DNA from: Nitrosovibrio sp. Nv6
GTDB taxonomy: Bacteria; Pseudomonadota; Gammaproteobacteria; Burkholderiales; Nitrosomonadaceae
NCBI RefSeq assembly: GCF_900110495.1
Contig: NZ_FODX01000001.1
Span: forward strand, 620,001-684,000
Reading direction: 5' to 3'
DNA length: 64,000 bases
A model generated the notes under the pieces. The model was not told the DNA's origin, did no database searches, and saw only the letters and a list, made by a program, of their open reading frames with translations. Positions 36,461-44,399 of the stretch are shown in pieces. The number at the start of each line of letters is the position of its first letter. Position 1 is the stretch's first letter. The translations under genes and the position numbers were made by a program.

Positions 36461-37190
36461 CGATCGGCCATGTCCAGATTAATTGAGATCGGTCATACCT
36501 TCACCATCAGGCCCGGTGATGAAAGCATGGGAAGAACCTTCAGTCATGCCAGAATATTCACTCACCTGCCCGGCATCGTTGATGCCGTTGGCCACACTGG
36601 AAACCTCACCATATCAACTTTAGCCAGTTGACGATATCGACTCCGAAAGCGAAAGCGGGCGCAGGCGAGCAGCCAATTACAGCACACCTTGCCAAATTTC
36701 TTGTTGAGCATGTGTGGCGGCACCACAACCCGGGACGCCTTGGTTATTTCCCTCGCCAGCGGCGAAAGAGGGACATACCGTGAATCTGGACAAGCCTTTT
36801 CGACGGGTAGTAACTCGAACCGGCCCGGATCCAACTTCAGCGGTGCGACATACTAACGCCACTCCGCAATCACACACTTGGTTCACGCAGGGGTCGATTT
36901 GCCAACCGTAAAACGCATTTCAGGGCACAAAACCTTAGTATGGTAGGGCGTTATAGCCACCAGAACGGTGCGCACATCTAGTCAGCAATGGATAGGCTGG
37001 GAGATTGCTACCGCGAGCCTAGCTGACGCCGTTACACAGGAATTACACGAAGTAAGCTACGCGTCGAAGACGATTAGTCATAGCTCCTTGATCTATTGGC
37101 TCCCCGATCAGGTCTCACTACGAACCAAAAAAGTAGAGGTTGAGTTTCCTGCTCGGTTCATAAGGAAGGCGGCATAGCGGCGTTATGTCG
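36461..37190. other. Unassigned region left of the prophage late genes
   Basis: Several short overlapping frames occur on both strands (for example a plus-strand one at 36968-37177), but none has a ribosome-binding site or a domain I recognise. The stretch probably contains the left prophage junction or decayed genes. No tRNA or obvious attachment repeat is visible. Confidence 0.4.
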
Positions 37191-37218
37191 CCGGAATCCT
37201 CCCTGTTTTTGGCTTGCG
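37191..37218 (+). promoter_or_regulatory. Phage late-promoter motif, copy 1 (terminase operon)
   Basis: The core ATCCTCCCTGTTTTTGGCTT plus GC matches copies at 44271 and 52899. It ends 22 bases before the ATG of the first phage gene. There is no sigma-70 -35/-10 pair, so an activator-dependent promoter is inferred. Confidence 0.55.
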
Positions 37219-37240
37219 ATGATGCGCGATACTGCGCAGC

Positions 37241-38185
37241 ATGGCAATAGACCGTAGCAAGCCCCTTTCCGAGATCACGTTTTACTGCCGTCCGTGTTAT
37301 CGCACGTTCAAGGCGGCACCGGCGCGCGTGGAAGATGCGCCGGTTCTCGATCACCATCCGTATATTTACCACGGCGAGTGCCCACATTGTGGGAATGAAT
37401 GCGACCAGGCCGGCTGGGAACGCGGGCTGCTGAAGGCCTGGGCGAATGCCACGGGTCCACGTACTGAAGAAGGACGAGCGGCAACCGCGGCTAATCTTGA
37501 GGGACACCCCACCAAAGAAGAGGCGCTGCGTACTCGTTTTAACGCGATGAAACACGGCCTCGCTGCACGTACGGCAACCTATTTTCCCGCTAAGCCGGAT
37601 GGCTATGCTTTTTGCAGCACGTGCGATGTCGACCGTGTTTTCTGCCAATCGCAACCCGCCTGCGTCAAGAAAACCGAGCTATTCATGTTGCATCACGCAG
37701 CATTCGATCAGCGTAACCCCAAGCATTTGATGGGTATTTATTCCGACCTGCAAGCATCTGTTTTTGCATTGGTTCAGCAAATCATTCAAACCATTGTCGC
37801 GGATGGGGTAAAGGTTGAGAAACTTGTATGGAAGCACGATCCAGATGGCACTCCGCAGGTCATCGAGTATTTTGACGAACAAGGAAATAGGCGACTCCTG
37901 CGCGATGATGTACAGGCGCACCCACTCCTGAAGCAACTAGGTGAATTACTCACACGAAGCGGATTGTCGCTGGCTGACATGGGCATGACGCAGAAGGTCA
38001 TCGAGGCAGAAGACAACGAAATAGGCCGGCTGGCGCACGAAAAAGAAAATCAGGAAGGTGTGGATACATTCCGGCAGCGCCAAGTGCAGCTGCTTGAGTC
38101 AATGGCTGAGAAAGTCATGCGGGCCAACAAGCAGACCGATACCGATCCGATCCTGATCGAGTACCAGCAGGAAAGCGGAAAATGA
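37241..38185 (+). CDS. Putative terminase small subunit with zinc-ribbon N-terminus
   Basis: The 314-residue protein is encoded directly ahead of the large terminase and overlaps it by four bases, the usual place for the DNA-recognition subunit. Residues ~13-55 contain paired cysteines (CRPCYR and CPHCGNEC), a zinc-ribbon pattern. A second Cys group (CSTCDVDRVFC) lies near residue 128. The C-terminal half is helical and acidic, with a segment SLADMGMTQKVIEAEDNE and a coiled stretch before the end. Similarity to known small terminases is weak, so the call depends on position. A DNA-binding role of the ribbons is inferred. Confidence 0.6.
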   Translation: MAIDRSKPLSEITFYCRPCYRTFKAAPARVEDAPVLDHHPYIYHGECPHCGNECDQAGWERGLLKAWANATGPRTEEGRAATAANLEGHPTKEEALRTRFNAMKHGLAARTATYFPAKPDGYAFCSTCDVDRVFCQSQPACVKKTELFMLHHAAFDQRNPKHLMGIYSDLQASVFALVQQIIQTIVADGVKVEKLVWKHDPDGTPQVIEYFDEQGNRRLLRDDVQAHPLLKQLGELLTRSGLSLADMGMTQKVIEAEDNEIGRLAHEKENQEGVDTFRQRQVQLLESMAEKVMRANKQTDTDPILIEYQQESGK

Positions 38186-39834
38186 CCCGCGTCAGTGCCA
38201 GTGAACGAGTGCGGGTCGCTTATCGGTCTGAGCAGGAGATATTGCGCTACAGGGATGATCATCTGCTATGGCATAAGCACGTGCATAACGTAGAGCTGGA
38301 TCCTGTTCAGGTACTGAAGTGCATGGAGATGGATAAAAACCCGAACACCATTGACGTTTCCTGCCGGCGCACTGGTAAGACTGCGGTGAAAGAGCTGCAT
38401 GCACTCAAACACAATGCAACCATGCCGGCGCAGGAGTTGGGCATTGTGGCGCCGCGGTTGCAGCAGGCCCAGGGGAACCTTAACTACCATACCGATGCCA
38501 TCCGCCGTTCACCCATGCTGCGCGGCTATATCGCTCACAAAAGCGGGCGTGAGCAGCTCTCGGATACCAAATACCAGTTCGTGAATGGCTCCAAGGCCAG
38601 CGCATACGGGATCATGAGCCAGATCGATGGCGATGCGATCAGCTATGCCTCGATCGAGGAAATCGACGATATGCCGGCGGACCGGCTGCTGTCGCGTTTT
38701 CTGCCCATGCTGGGTGGCGCCAGGCGTATGGGCGCGGATAAAGGTGTTTCGTTCAAACCGCAGATCCGCGTTACCGGCGTTTTCAAGGGGGCCGATGTGC
38801 TGCAGCAGCTGATCGATTCCAAGCAATACCACTTGCTCCCGATCGTAAATGTCTATCTCGGGATAGAGATGGGGATCCTCAATGAGGCATTCATGCATGA
38901 AATGCGGATGCAGCTGCCCGAGGGAGAATTCATCCGGCAATTCTTATGCAAGAACGTGTCCGCGCAAAACCACATCTGGGAAAAATTCATCCGCAAGGCA
39001 ATGTCAGTCGGGCTTCAGGCACGACTGCAGATTGCCGAGCCAATGCCTGGTGGGCGTTACAAGAAACGAGGACTATTGTCCTTTGGCTATGATCATAGCG
39101 GCCATGGTGAAAGCCTGTCCGCGTCAAAATCGAGCCTGGTGGTATCCGAGCAGATTGGAAATTATGTGACCTTCCCCTTCGTGAAGTCATGGCCAGCCGG
39201 TACGGACGATAAGGTCGTGGAAATGGACCTGCTCGGGTTTTGGGAGTATTTCCGGCCGGATTATGCAATGGGCGATGCCTATGGATTGGGGATGCTGACC
39301 AGCCTTAATGACCGGTTATTTGCCCGTGGGCTGACCGATACCGACCGCCGGACTATTGGTGACGGGCAAAGCACCGCCACCACCTGGGTGGAATGGCCAT
39401 TCTCCCCGATCAGGTTCGAAGGCATGATCAAGCATGGCATGGCAACCGCGCTACGAGCCGCATTCCATAATGGCCAAGCGGCCATCCCATATTTTGATGA
39501 CGGCCGCGATATTTCAGAAGCAAAAGAAGCCGCCAACGTGGCCTGGCTGCCTTCGGTGGCGGCGCTCTCAGGACCTGCAGATTGGGTGGCGTTTGTCCGT
39601 CAGCTTGGCAATATCAAGGCGGTATCGACGAAAGCGAGTTATGCCAGCTACAAGATGGCAAACGCCAAGCTGGGAGATGACCTGTTCGACGCGGCGTGCG
39701 CATCGGTATGGGCGCTGGTAACCCGCGGCACGGAGGATGTCCCGACTGTGATCGGATACCGCACCCAATCTCGCGATCAACTGCTGGGGAATCAGTCTGC
39801 CGGCGCTGGCAAGGTGATAGAGGCATCTGTATGA
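38182..39834 (+). CDS. Terminase large subunit
   Basis: The packaging motor cuts concatemeric or integrated phage DNA and pumps it into the prohead. In this 550-residue protein the ATPase domain has a deviant Walker A, SCRRTGKTAVK, at residues 60-70 and an acidic Walker B strand ISYASIEEIDD near residue 153. The C-terminal nuclease domain has the aspartates expected of an RNase H fold in GYDHSGHGES near 305 and YAMGDAYGLG near 365. The length and order are normal. It overlaps its neighbours on both sides by ATGA, so the first four genes are translationally coupled. Confidence 0.85.
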   Translation: MTRVSASERVRVAYRSEQEILRYRDDHLLWHKHVHNVELDPVQVLKCMEMDKNPNTIDVSCRRTGKTAVKELHALKHNATMPAQELGIVAPRLQQAQGNLNYHTDAIRRSPMLRGYIAHKSGREQLSDTKYQFVNGSKASAYGIMSQIDGDAISYASIEEIDDMPADRLLSRFLPMLGGARRMGADKGVSFKPQIRVTGVFKGADVLQQLIDSKQYHLLPIVNVYLGIEMGILNEAFMHEMRMQLPEGEFIRQFLCKNVSAQNHIWEKFIRKAMSVGLQARLQIAEPMPGGRYKKRGLLSFGYDHSGHGESLSASKSSLVVSEQIGNYVTFPFVKSWPAGTDDKVVEMDLLGFWEYFRPDYAMGDAYGLGMLTSLNDRLFARGLTDTDRRTIGDGQSTATTWVEWPFSPIRFEGMIKHGMATALRAAFHNGQAAIPYFDDGRDISEAKEAANVAWLPSVAALSGPADWVAFVRQLGNIKAVSTKASYASYKMANAKLGDDLFDAACASVWALVTRGTEDVPTVIGYRTQSRDQLLGNQSAGAGKVIEASV

Positions 39835-40085
39835 ACGAATATGCGCTGGCCACGGGCAGAGAATCACGCTTAGCATCATCCATCGTGCCGATAGAGAATG
39901 AAAAGCCGCGTGTATTGCCGCCGCTTAGCGAAATAGAGCAGGCCCGTGTTGCTGAAAACCGCAGATTGGTCCACACCCATATGCCGGAACTGATCCCAGA
40001 AATCAGGGAACTGGCCGCATTCGGCCTGATCGATGGCTGGCGAAACGTCAGGTCGATAGAAATACTTAAAAAAGGTACGTCATGA
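39831..40085 (+). CDS. Small phage protein between terminase and portal
   Basis: The start ATG at 39831 overlaps the terminase stop as ATGA, giving 84 residues; the longer frame from 39696 lies wholly inside the terminase gene and is rejected. The protein is helical (LSEIEQARVAENRRLV; IPEIRELAAFGLIDGWRNV) with no recognisable domain. Its stop again overlaps the portal ATG by four bases. Proteins of this size at this place may assist packaging or head assembly, which is only a positional inference. Confidence 0.65.
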   Translation: MNEYALATGRESRLASSIVPIENEKPRVLPPLSEIEQARVAENRRLVHTHMPELIPEIRELAAFGLIDGWRNVRSIEILKKGTS

Positions 40086-41440
40086 ATCTTCTGTCCAGAA
40101 TTTTCCCGCGGCTGGTGAAACAGGATCCTGCGCTTCCGCAGGAAACCGCCGCCGCTACCTCAACCACAAGCGAGAAAGGTCGCCGTCCTACTCCGGAAGA
40201 CCAGATCAAATACCTCTACCGGCTGATGTGGGTGGATCCCGATCTGCGCCAGGCGATTCTGGATGTACGGGAGATGGACCGGCTCGACGGTCGGGTAAAG
40301 CGCATTCACAGTCGCATTGCCCGCGATACGATCAAGGGTGGACTGATCATGCAGCAGGCCCAATCCAGCGATACGCTGGCGCGGCAATGGGATGATTTCC
40401 AGCGCCGCCTGCAGCTCAACCGGGTTGAGAAACTTAAATCCGACGCGCGCGGACTGGTAATGGAGGGAAACCTGCCAATACAGTGGGTACTGGACACAGA
40501 ATTTAATGTGGTGGCGGGAGTGCGCATGCCATCGGAAACGATACTTCCAAACATAAACGAGGCAGGAAGGTTCAAGGATGTAAAAAAAGCCTACATCCAG
40601 TTTGATGTTATGACCGGCACGGAACTGGCGGCATTTCCCCTGTGGCAATTGTTCCATGCCCGCTTCGATCCGGACAACTTCGATGACCTGGGCAGCCTTG
40701 GGCGCCCATTTCTAGATGCAACGCGGACTACCTGGCGCAAGCTCAATATGACGGAGGAAGATCTGGTGATCCGCCGGCGCACCCGGGCGCCTCTGCGCCT
40801 GGGGCACGTGCTGAAAGGCGCGTCTCAAGAGGATATCGAGAAGTATCGGGCGCAAGTGGAAAAAGACCAGCACGAAATTACAACCGATTACTACATGAAC
40901 AAAGAGGGCGGCGTGTCGGCGGTCCAAGGCGATGCCAATCTGGATCAGATCCGCGACATTGTCCACTTGCTGGATACCTTCTTTGCCGGTTCGCCCCTGC
41001 CAAAAGGAATGATGGGTTACACCGATGGCATGGCGCGTGACATTCTGGAAGATCTGAAGCGCGACTATTACGATGAAGTAGACGTGCTGCAGGATACGCT
41101 CTCGTTTGGCTACGAGGCTGGATTCCGCTTGCACCTGCTATTAAAGGGCATCAATCCCGATGCTGAGGATTTCGCCATCACGTTTGCCGAGCGACGCACT
41201 GAAACGCCAACTCAGACAACCGACAGAGGCCTCAAGTTGAAAGCCCTCGGATTGCCGCAGGGAATGGTCTGGGAAGAGCTTGGATTTGATGCAGCGTATG
41301 TGGAACAACGCCGTGAGTGGGAGGCGAAGAATTACGATCCATACCCCGATGCGGGAGGTGGAGCAAATCCGGCAACCGTGCGCATCACACCAGGCAATGG
41401 GCGCAAGGGCGAAAGCGCAACTGACATTGGAAACAAATGA
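40082..41440 (+). CDS. Portal protein, Mu gp29 type (DUF935-like)
   Basis: The dodecameric portal forms the DNA entry vertex. The 452-residue protein has the family's pattern: TPEDQIKYLYRLMWVDPDLRQAI at the N-terminus (split), a DGRVKRIHSRIARDTI stretch, a WPL-type core (FPLWQLFHARFDPDNFDD), then LDTFFAGSPLPKGMMGYTDG and a helical clip region. The C-terminus is a low-complexity Gly/Asn-rich tail. It lies between terminase and the MuF gene, as in Mu-like phages, except that two extra genes have been placed between portal and MuF. The ATG overlaps the previous stop. Confidence 0.82.
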   Translation: MNLLSRIFPRLVKQDPALPQETAAATSTTSEKGRRPTPEDQIKYLYRLMWVDPDLRQAILDVREMDRLDGRVKRIHSRIARDTIKGGLIMQQAQSSDTLARQWDDFQRRLQLNRVEKLKSDARGLVMEGNLPIQWVLDTEFNVVAGVRMPSETILPNINEAGRFKDVKKAYIQFDVMTGTELAAFPLWQLFHARFDPDNFDDLGSLGRPFLDATRTTWRKLNMTEEDLVIRRRTRAPLRLGHVLKGASQEDIEKYRAQVEKDQHEITTDYYMNKEGGVSAVQGDANLDQIRDIVHLLDTFFAGSPLPKGMMGYTDGMARDILEDLKRDYYDEVDVLQDTLSFGYEAGFRLHLLLKGINPDAEDFAITFAERRTETPTQTTDRGLKLKALGLPQGMVWEELGFDAAYVEQRREWEAKNYDPYPDAGGGANPATVRITPGNGRKGESATDIGNK

Positions 41441-41449
41441 GGAGGTTTT

Positions 41450-42130
41450 ATGAGTAATGCATTGGAGCTCGAGCAGATACCTTACAAATTCATGAGCAAC
41501 TGGATATGGACCTATACCTGGGCCACAAAGCCAAACTACTCGCTAGCCACTGTCGGCACGGTAATCAATATACTGGATGTAGGTGGCGAAGCGGGATCGT
41601 TTTGGAAGGCAACCTCTGTCGGATGGGTGCCGTTGAATGGGCCCGTTAAGCTCGCATCGCAATGGGGTACTGTGCTGGCCCCTGTTGCGTCTGTAGAGAA
41701 CGCGCCAGCCAAATTCTCAGTTCCAGTTGGCGCGGGATCGCTCGCCATTCCAGCCGGGATGATAATTCCAGGGCATTCCGTTCTGAGCATTCGGGCTGCA
41801 CTGCACAAGCGGGGGGCGAGTCTGTGTACTTTCCGCATTTACCTCGGAACCTCTGAAACATCGTCTGACGCGCCAGTGTATGCGCTCAACGTAACCGCAG
41901 ATCTGAATGATATTTACCCCTCTGTAGAAATAGGCGCGGTCTCTTCCAGTTCGCTGACTTCCACTTACTGGATGCCTGCGGGGAGCTCCGGTAGTCCAAG
42001 CGCGATAACTGCGGTAACAGCCAATATTAACACTGGTGCTGAAATGCACATTTCTTTCATCGCCATTAATATGGAGGCCTCCAATGGGCTTGATTTAATC
42101 GGCTACTCAGTGGTACTCGAATCTCTATGA
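41450..42130 (+). CDS. Hypothetical phage protein next to the portal gene, jelly-roll-like
   Basis: The ATG follows a strong ribosome-binding site (GGAGG). The 226-residue sequence is rich in Ser, Ala, Val, Gly and Trp, with alternating hydrophobic strands (AGSLAIPAGMIIPGHSVLSIRA, split), suggesting a beta-sandwich. It has no signal peptide. I know no matching family with certainty; fibre-tip or head-fibre domains have this look. Its ATGA overlap with the next, glycosidase-like gene suggests a two-gene cassette that is not part of the standard portal-MuF block. Confidence 0.55.
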   Translation: MSNALELEQIPYKFMSNWIWTYTWATKPNYSLATVGTVINILDVGGEAGSFWKATSVGWVPLNGPVKLASQWGTVLAPVASVENAPAKFSVPVGAGSLAIPAGMIIPGHSVLSIRAALHKRGASLCTFRIYLGTSETSSDAPVYALNVTADLNDIYPSVEIGAVSSSSLTSTYWMPAGSSGSPSAITAVTANINTGAEMHISFIAINMEASNGLDLIGYSVVLESL

Positions 42131-43089
42131 CACTGTTAGCGGTTAACCTGACTCCTGTTGCGCCGCGTTCCAGCGGACACCAGAACTGGATGTTTCCAGA
42201 TGCGTATGATGTTGCTCTTTCCCCGTCGCTGAGCTGGCACCATCAATGCGTGTTGGACACTGATGGAATTTTATACCCTTGCTCGTGGATAGTAATGGAG
42301 ACGGCAGAGGGTGTTTACGATTTCTCGAAGCTCACAACGACCCTGAATTACGCTGCGACGTACGGAAAAAAGGTGATCGTTCGAGTCTTCACTAAGACTG
42401 TTTCTGGCGCTAAACCAAAACCTCTTCCAGCATACATGCTGAACGACGAAACCACTTACGGCGGTTCGGCAACAACAGGCGGGCTGAGGATAAACGGCTT
42501 CAGCGGGTGGTCGCCCCGATTCGACAATCCAAATGTAATGGCGCGTTTCAAGGCACTGATTACAGCGATGGCCGCGGAAGTTGGGCCCCATTCAGCCCTT
42601 CAAGGAATCGGCCCGGACGAATCCGCGTGGGGGTTTAGAGATACTTGGCCCATTGCCGACCTGACTACTGCGCAAGTCAAGGACGCGCACAGAGAACAGT
42701 GCCTGCATATTCAGAGTTGCTTCCCAGGCAAGGAGATTTATCCGTTCTATAACTATTGCGATGGGTCACCAGACGAAGAAGTCATAGCGGAATTTCAGTG
42801 GTCTCTTAGTCAGGGGATGTGCGCCGGAATTACAGACACTCATCGCATACCTGAGATGCAATCAGGTGTCCAGCCAGTTGCGGCAGCATATCCCGTATCC
42901 GCAAAAACACTCATGATCGTGGATTACATGAGCACTGGGGCTGATGACTCAGGGCTTGCAGAAAGATACCTAGAGAATGGAAGGACGACCGCTTTGCGAG
43001 GGGCAGATATTACGGTCTGGCTTAATTGGGGCGGAGCGACAGGCAATTATTGGGCCGCAGCGAAAAATGCAATGGCGACCATTGGTTAA
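42127..43089 (+). CDS. Glycoside-hydrolase-like protein carried in the head module
   Basis: The 320-residue protein resembles TIM-barrel glycoside hydrolases of the GH5/GH42 type. It contains ILYPCSWIVMETAEGVYDFSKL near residue 45 (split as the opening strands and first helix). It also has KVIVRVFTKTVSG, then GIGPDESAWGFRD near residue 160, where the DE resembles a catalytic acid position, and finally WLNWGGATGNYW. There is no signal peptide, and no second glutamate at the canonical nucleophile position is certain. It could be a virion-bound polysaccharide-degrading or carbohydrate-binding protein, since its cassette partner upstream is beta-rich. The catalytic assignment is an inference from fold-like motifs. 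Confidence 0.55.
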   Translation: MTLLAVNLTPVAPRSSGHQNWMFPDAYDVALSPSLSWHHQCVLDTDGILYPCSWIVMETAEGVYDFSKLTTTLNYAATYGKKVIVRVFTKTVSGAKPKPLPAYMLNDETTYGGSATTGGLRINGFSGWSPRFDNPNVMARFKALITAMAAEVGPHSALQGIGPDESAWGFRDTWPIADLTTAQVKDAHREQCLHIQSCFPGKEIYPFYNYCDGSPDEEVIAEFQWSLSQGMCAGITDTHRIPEMQSGVQPVAAAYPVSAKTLMIVDYMSTGADDSGLAERYLENGRTTALRGADITVWLNWGGATGNYWAAAKNAMATIG

Positions 43090-43101
43090 GCAACTGCTGA
43101 A

Positions 43102-44181
43102 ATGACTTACGCAACTCAATCCGCGATCAAGCGCGCCACGATCCATGCGCATCGCGCGATGGACAAGCTCGATGCGGCGATTCTGAAAGAACTGCGGCAA
43201 CTCTACCTCCAGGCGGCTGCCGATCTGCGTGCCCGTATCGCCGCAGCTGGTGGTGCAGATGGAAATATCGCCCTGGTACAACTGCAAGACGTGCTGAGCC
43301 AGGTGAATGAGCGACTGCGATCGCTCTCCGTTGCACGGGATGCCCTGCTGGATAACGGATTGGAAAATGCCGCCAGGTTTGGAACACTCCCGCTTACCAC
43401 TGCCGGCGCCGGCGTGCAGTCCGAAGCGTTACTGAGCAACGCGGCGGCAATGCGGGTATCGGATGAAGCGCTGCGCTTCGTGCGCACCTTTATTTCTGAG
43501 GATGGCTTGCAGCTGTCCGACCGTATCTGGCGGCTGGACCGGCACGCCCGCGACGTAGTGACTAACGCGATCGAGCGAGCTGTGATACAGGGTCACGGCG
43601 CCGTGCAGGCAGCACGTGAGCTATTGATGCGTGGCCAGCCAGTGCCCGGAGAACTGGCGGACAAAATGAACGCTGCTGGCAGCTCAGGAATTGGCAAGGC
43701 CGTAGCCAACGTGCTGACTGGAAATGGCAGTCCCATGGATAACGCAATGCGGCTGATGCGCACTGAAATCAACCGGGCCCATGGTGAAGCCTATATCGCC
43801 GGCGCCTTAGACCATCCGGACACCGCCGGCGTGCGGTTCCTGCTCTCCCCCGCTCATCCGGAGCCGGATATCTGCGATTTACACGCTACCGGCAACCTTC
43901 ATGGTCTGGGGCCCGGTGTTTATCCCAGCCGGGCAAAGTGCCCGTGGCCCGCGCATCCGAATACGCTGTCCTATGTGGAAGTGGTGTTCAAGGATGAGGT
44001 AACGGAGGCGGATCGGGAAGGCAAGGAAACAGCTACTGAAGCACTGACCCGGCTGACACCGGAGCAACGCAAGGGTGTTCTGGGGGTCAACAAAGCCAAG
44101 GTATTCGAGGCAGGCAAGCTCAAGCAAGGAATGATCAAAGCACCATGGCGGGCAGTAAAAAGGCGCGTCATGAAGGATTGA
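43102..44181 (+). CDS. Phage head morphogenesis (MuF / SPP1 gp7 family) minor head protein
   Basis: The 359-residue protein has a helical N-terminal half and a conserved C-terminal MuF domain around residues 215-300. The domain shows RTEINRAHGEAYIAGALDHP, then SPAHPEPDICDLHA, then YPSRAKCPWPAHPNTLSYVEVV (split), including the Cys and His of the family. MuF proteins enter the head with the portal and may be ejected with DNA. The start is the first ATG after the previous stop; the ribosome-binding site is weak. A pair of inverted DnaA boxes begins two bases after its stop codon. Confidence 0.85.
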   Translation: MTYATQSAIKRATIHAHRAMDKLDAAILKELRQLYLQAAADLRARIAAAGGADGNIALVQLQDVLSQVNERLRSLSVARDALLDNGLENAARFGTLPLTTAGAGVQSEALLSNAAAMRVSDEALRFVRTFISEDGLQLSDRIWRLDRHARDVVTNAIERAVIQGHGAVQAARELLMRGQPVPGELADKMNAAGSSGIGKAVANVLTGNGSPMDNAMRLMRTEINRAHGEAYIAGALDHPDTAGVRFLLSPAHPEPDICDLHATGNLHGLGPGVYPSRAKCPWPAHPNTLSYVEVVFKDEVTEADREGKETATEALTRLTPEQRKGVLGVNKAKVFEAGKLKQGMIKAPWRAVKRRVMKD

Positions 44182-44182
44182 T

Positions 44183-44205
44183 TTATCCACATTTTCTGTG
44201 GATAA
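44183..44205. promoter_or_regulatory. Two perfect DnaA boxes in inverted orientation
   Basis: TTATCCACA (44183-44191) and its inverse TGTGGATAA (44197-44205) are separated by five bases. Each matches the TTATNCACA consensus exactly. Together they also form a 9-bp hairpin right after the MuF stop codon, so a weak terminator is the alternative. Confidence 0.55.
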
Positions 44206-44270
44206 CCTTGTGCACCATAGCGCAGCATTCAAGTAGTTCAACGCCAACAGCATCACGCCTTCTTTATACG

Positions 44271-44297
44271 CCGTAATCCTCCCTGTTTATGTCTTGC
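44271..44297 (+). promoter_or_regulatory. Phage late-promoter motif, copy 2 (capsid operon)
   Basis: The core ATCCTCCCTGTTTATGTCTT plus GC is shared with 37191 and 52899. It lies about 100 bases before the capsid gene start at 44400, in an otherwise non-coding gap of 218 bases. Confidence 0.55.
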
Positions 44298-44399
44298 ATT
44301 ATGGCTGAGTATCCCGCTCAGTCCACCGCGGGCGGTCAGTAATTGGCTCGCTCGCCCTCCTCCTGATTGCCTGCGGCATGGACCCTACGAGAGGTCAGC

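Noticed and set aside
37191..37218. Late motif as a sigma-54 promoter (GG-N10-GC)
   Set aside because: CTTGC resembles a -12 element, but the GG at the -24 position is missing in all three copies.
39696..39830. Longer start for the small protein between terminase and portal
   Set aside because: The added 45 codons lie inside the terminase gene, while the ATG at 39831 makes the same ATGA overlap as its neighbours.
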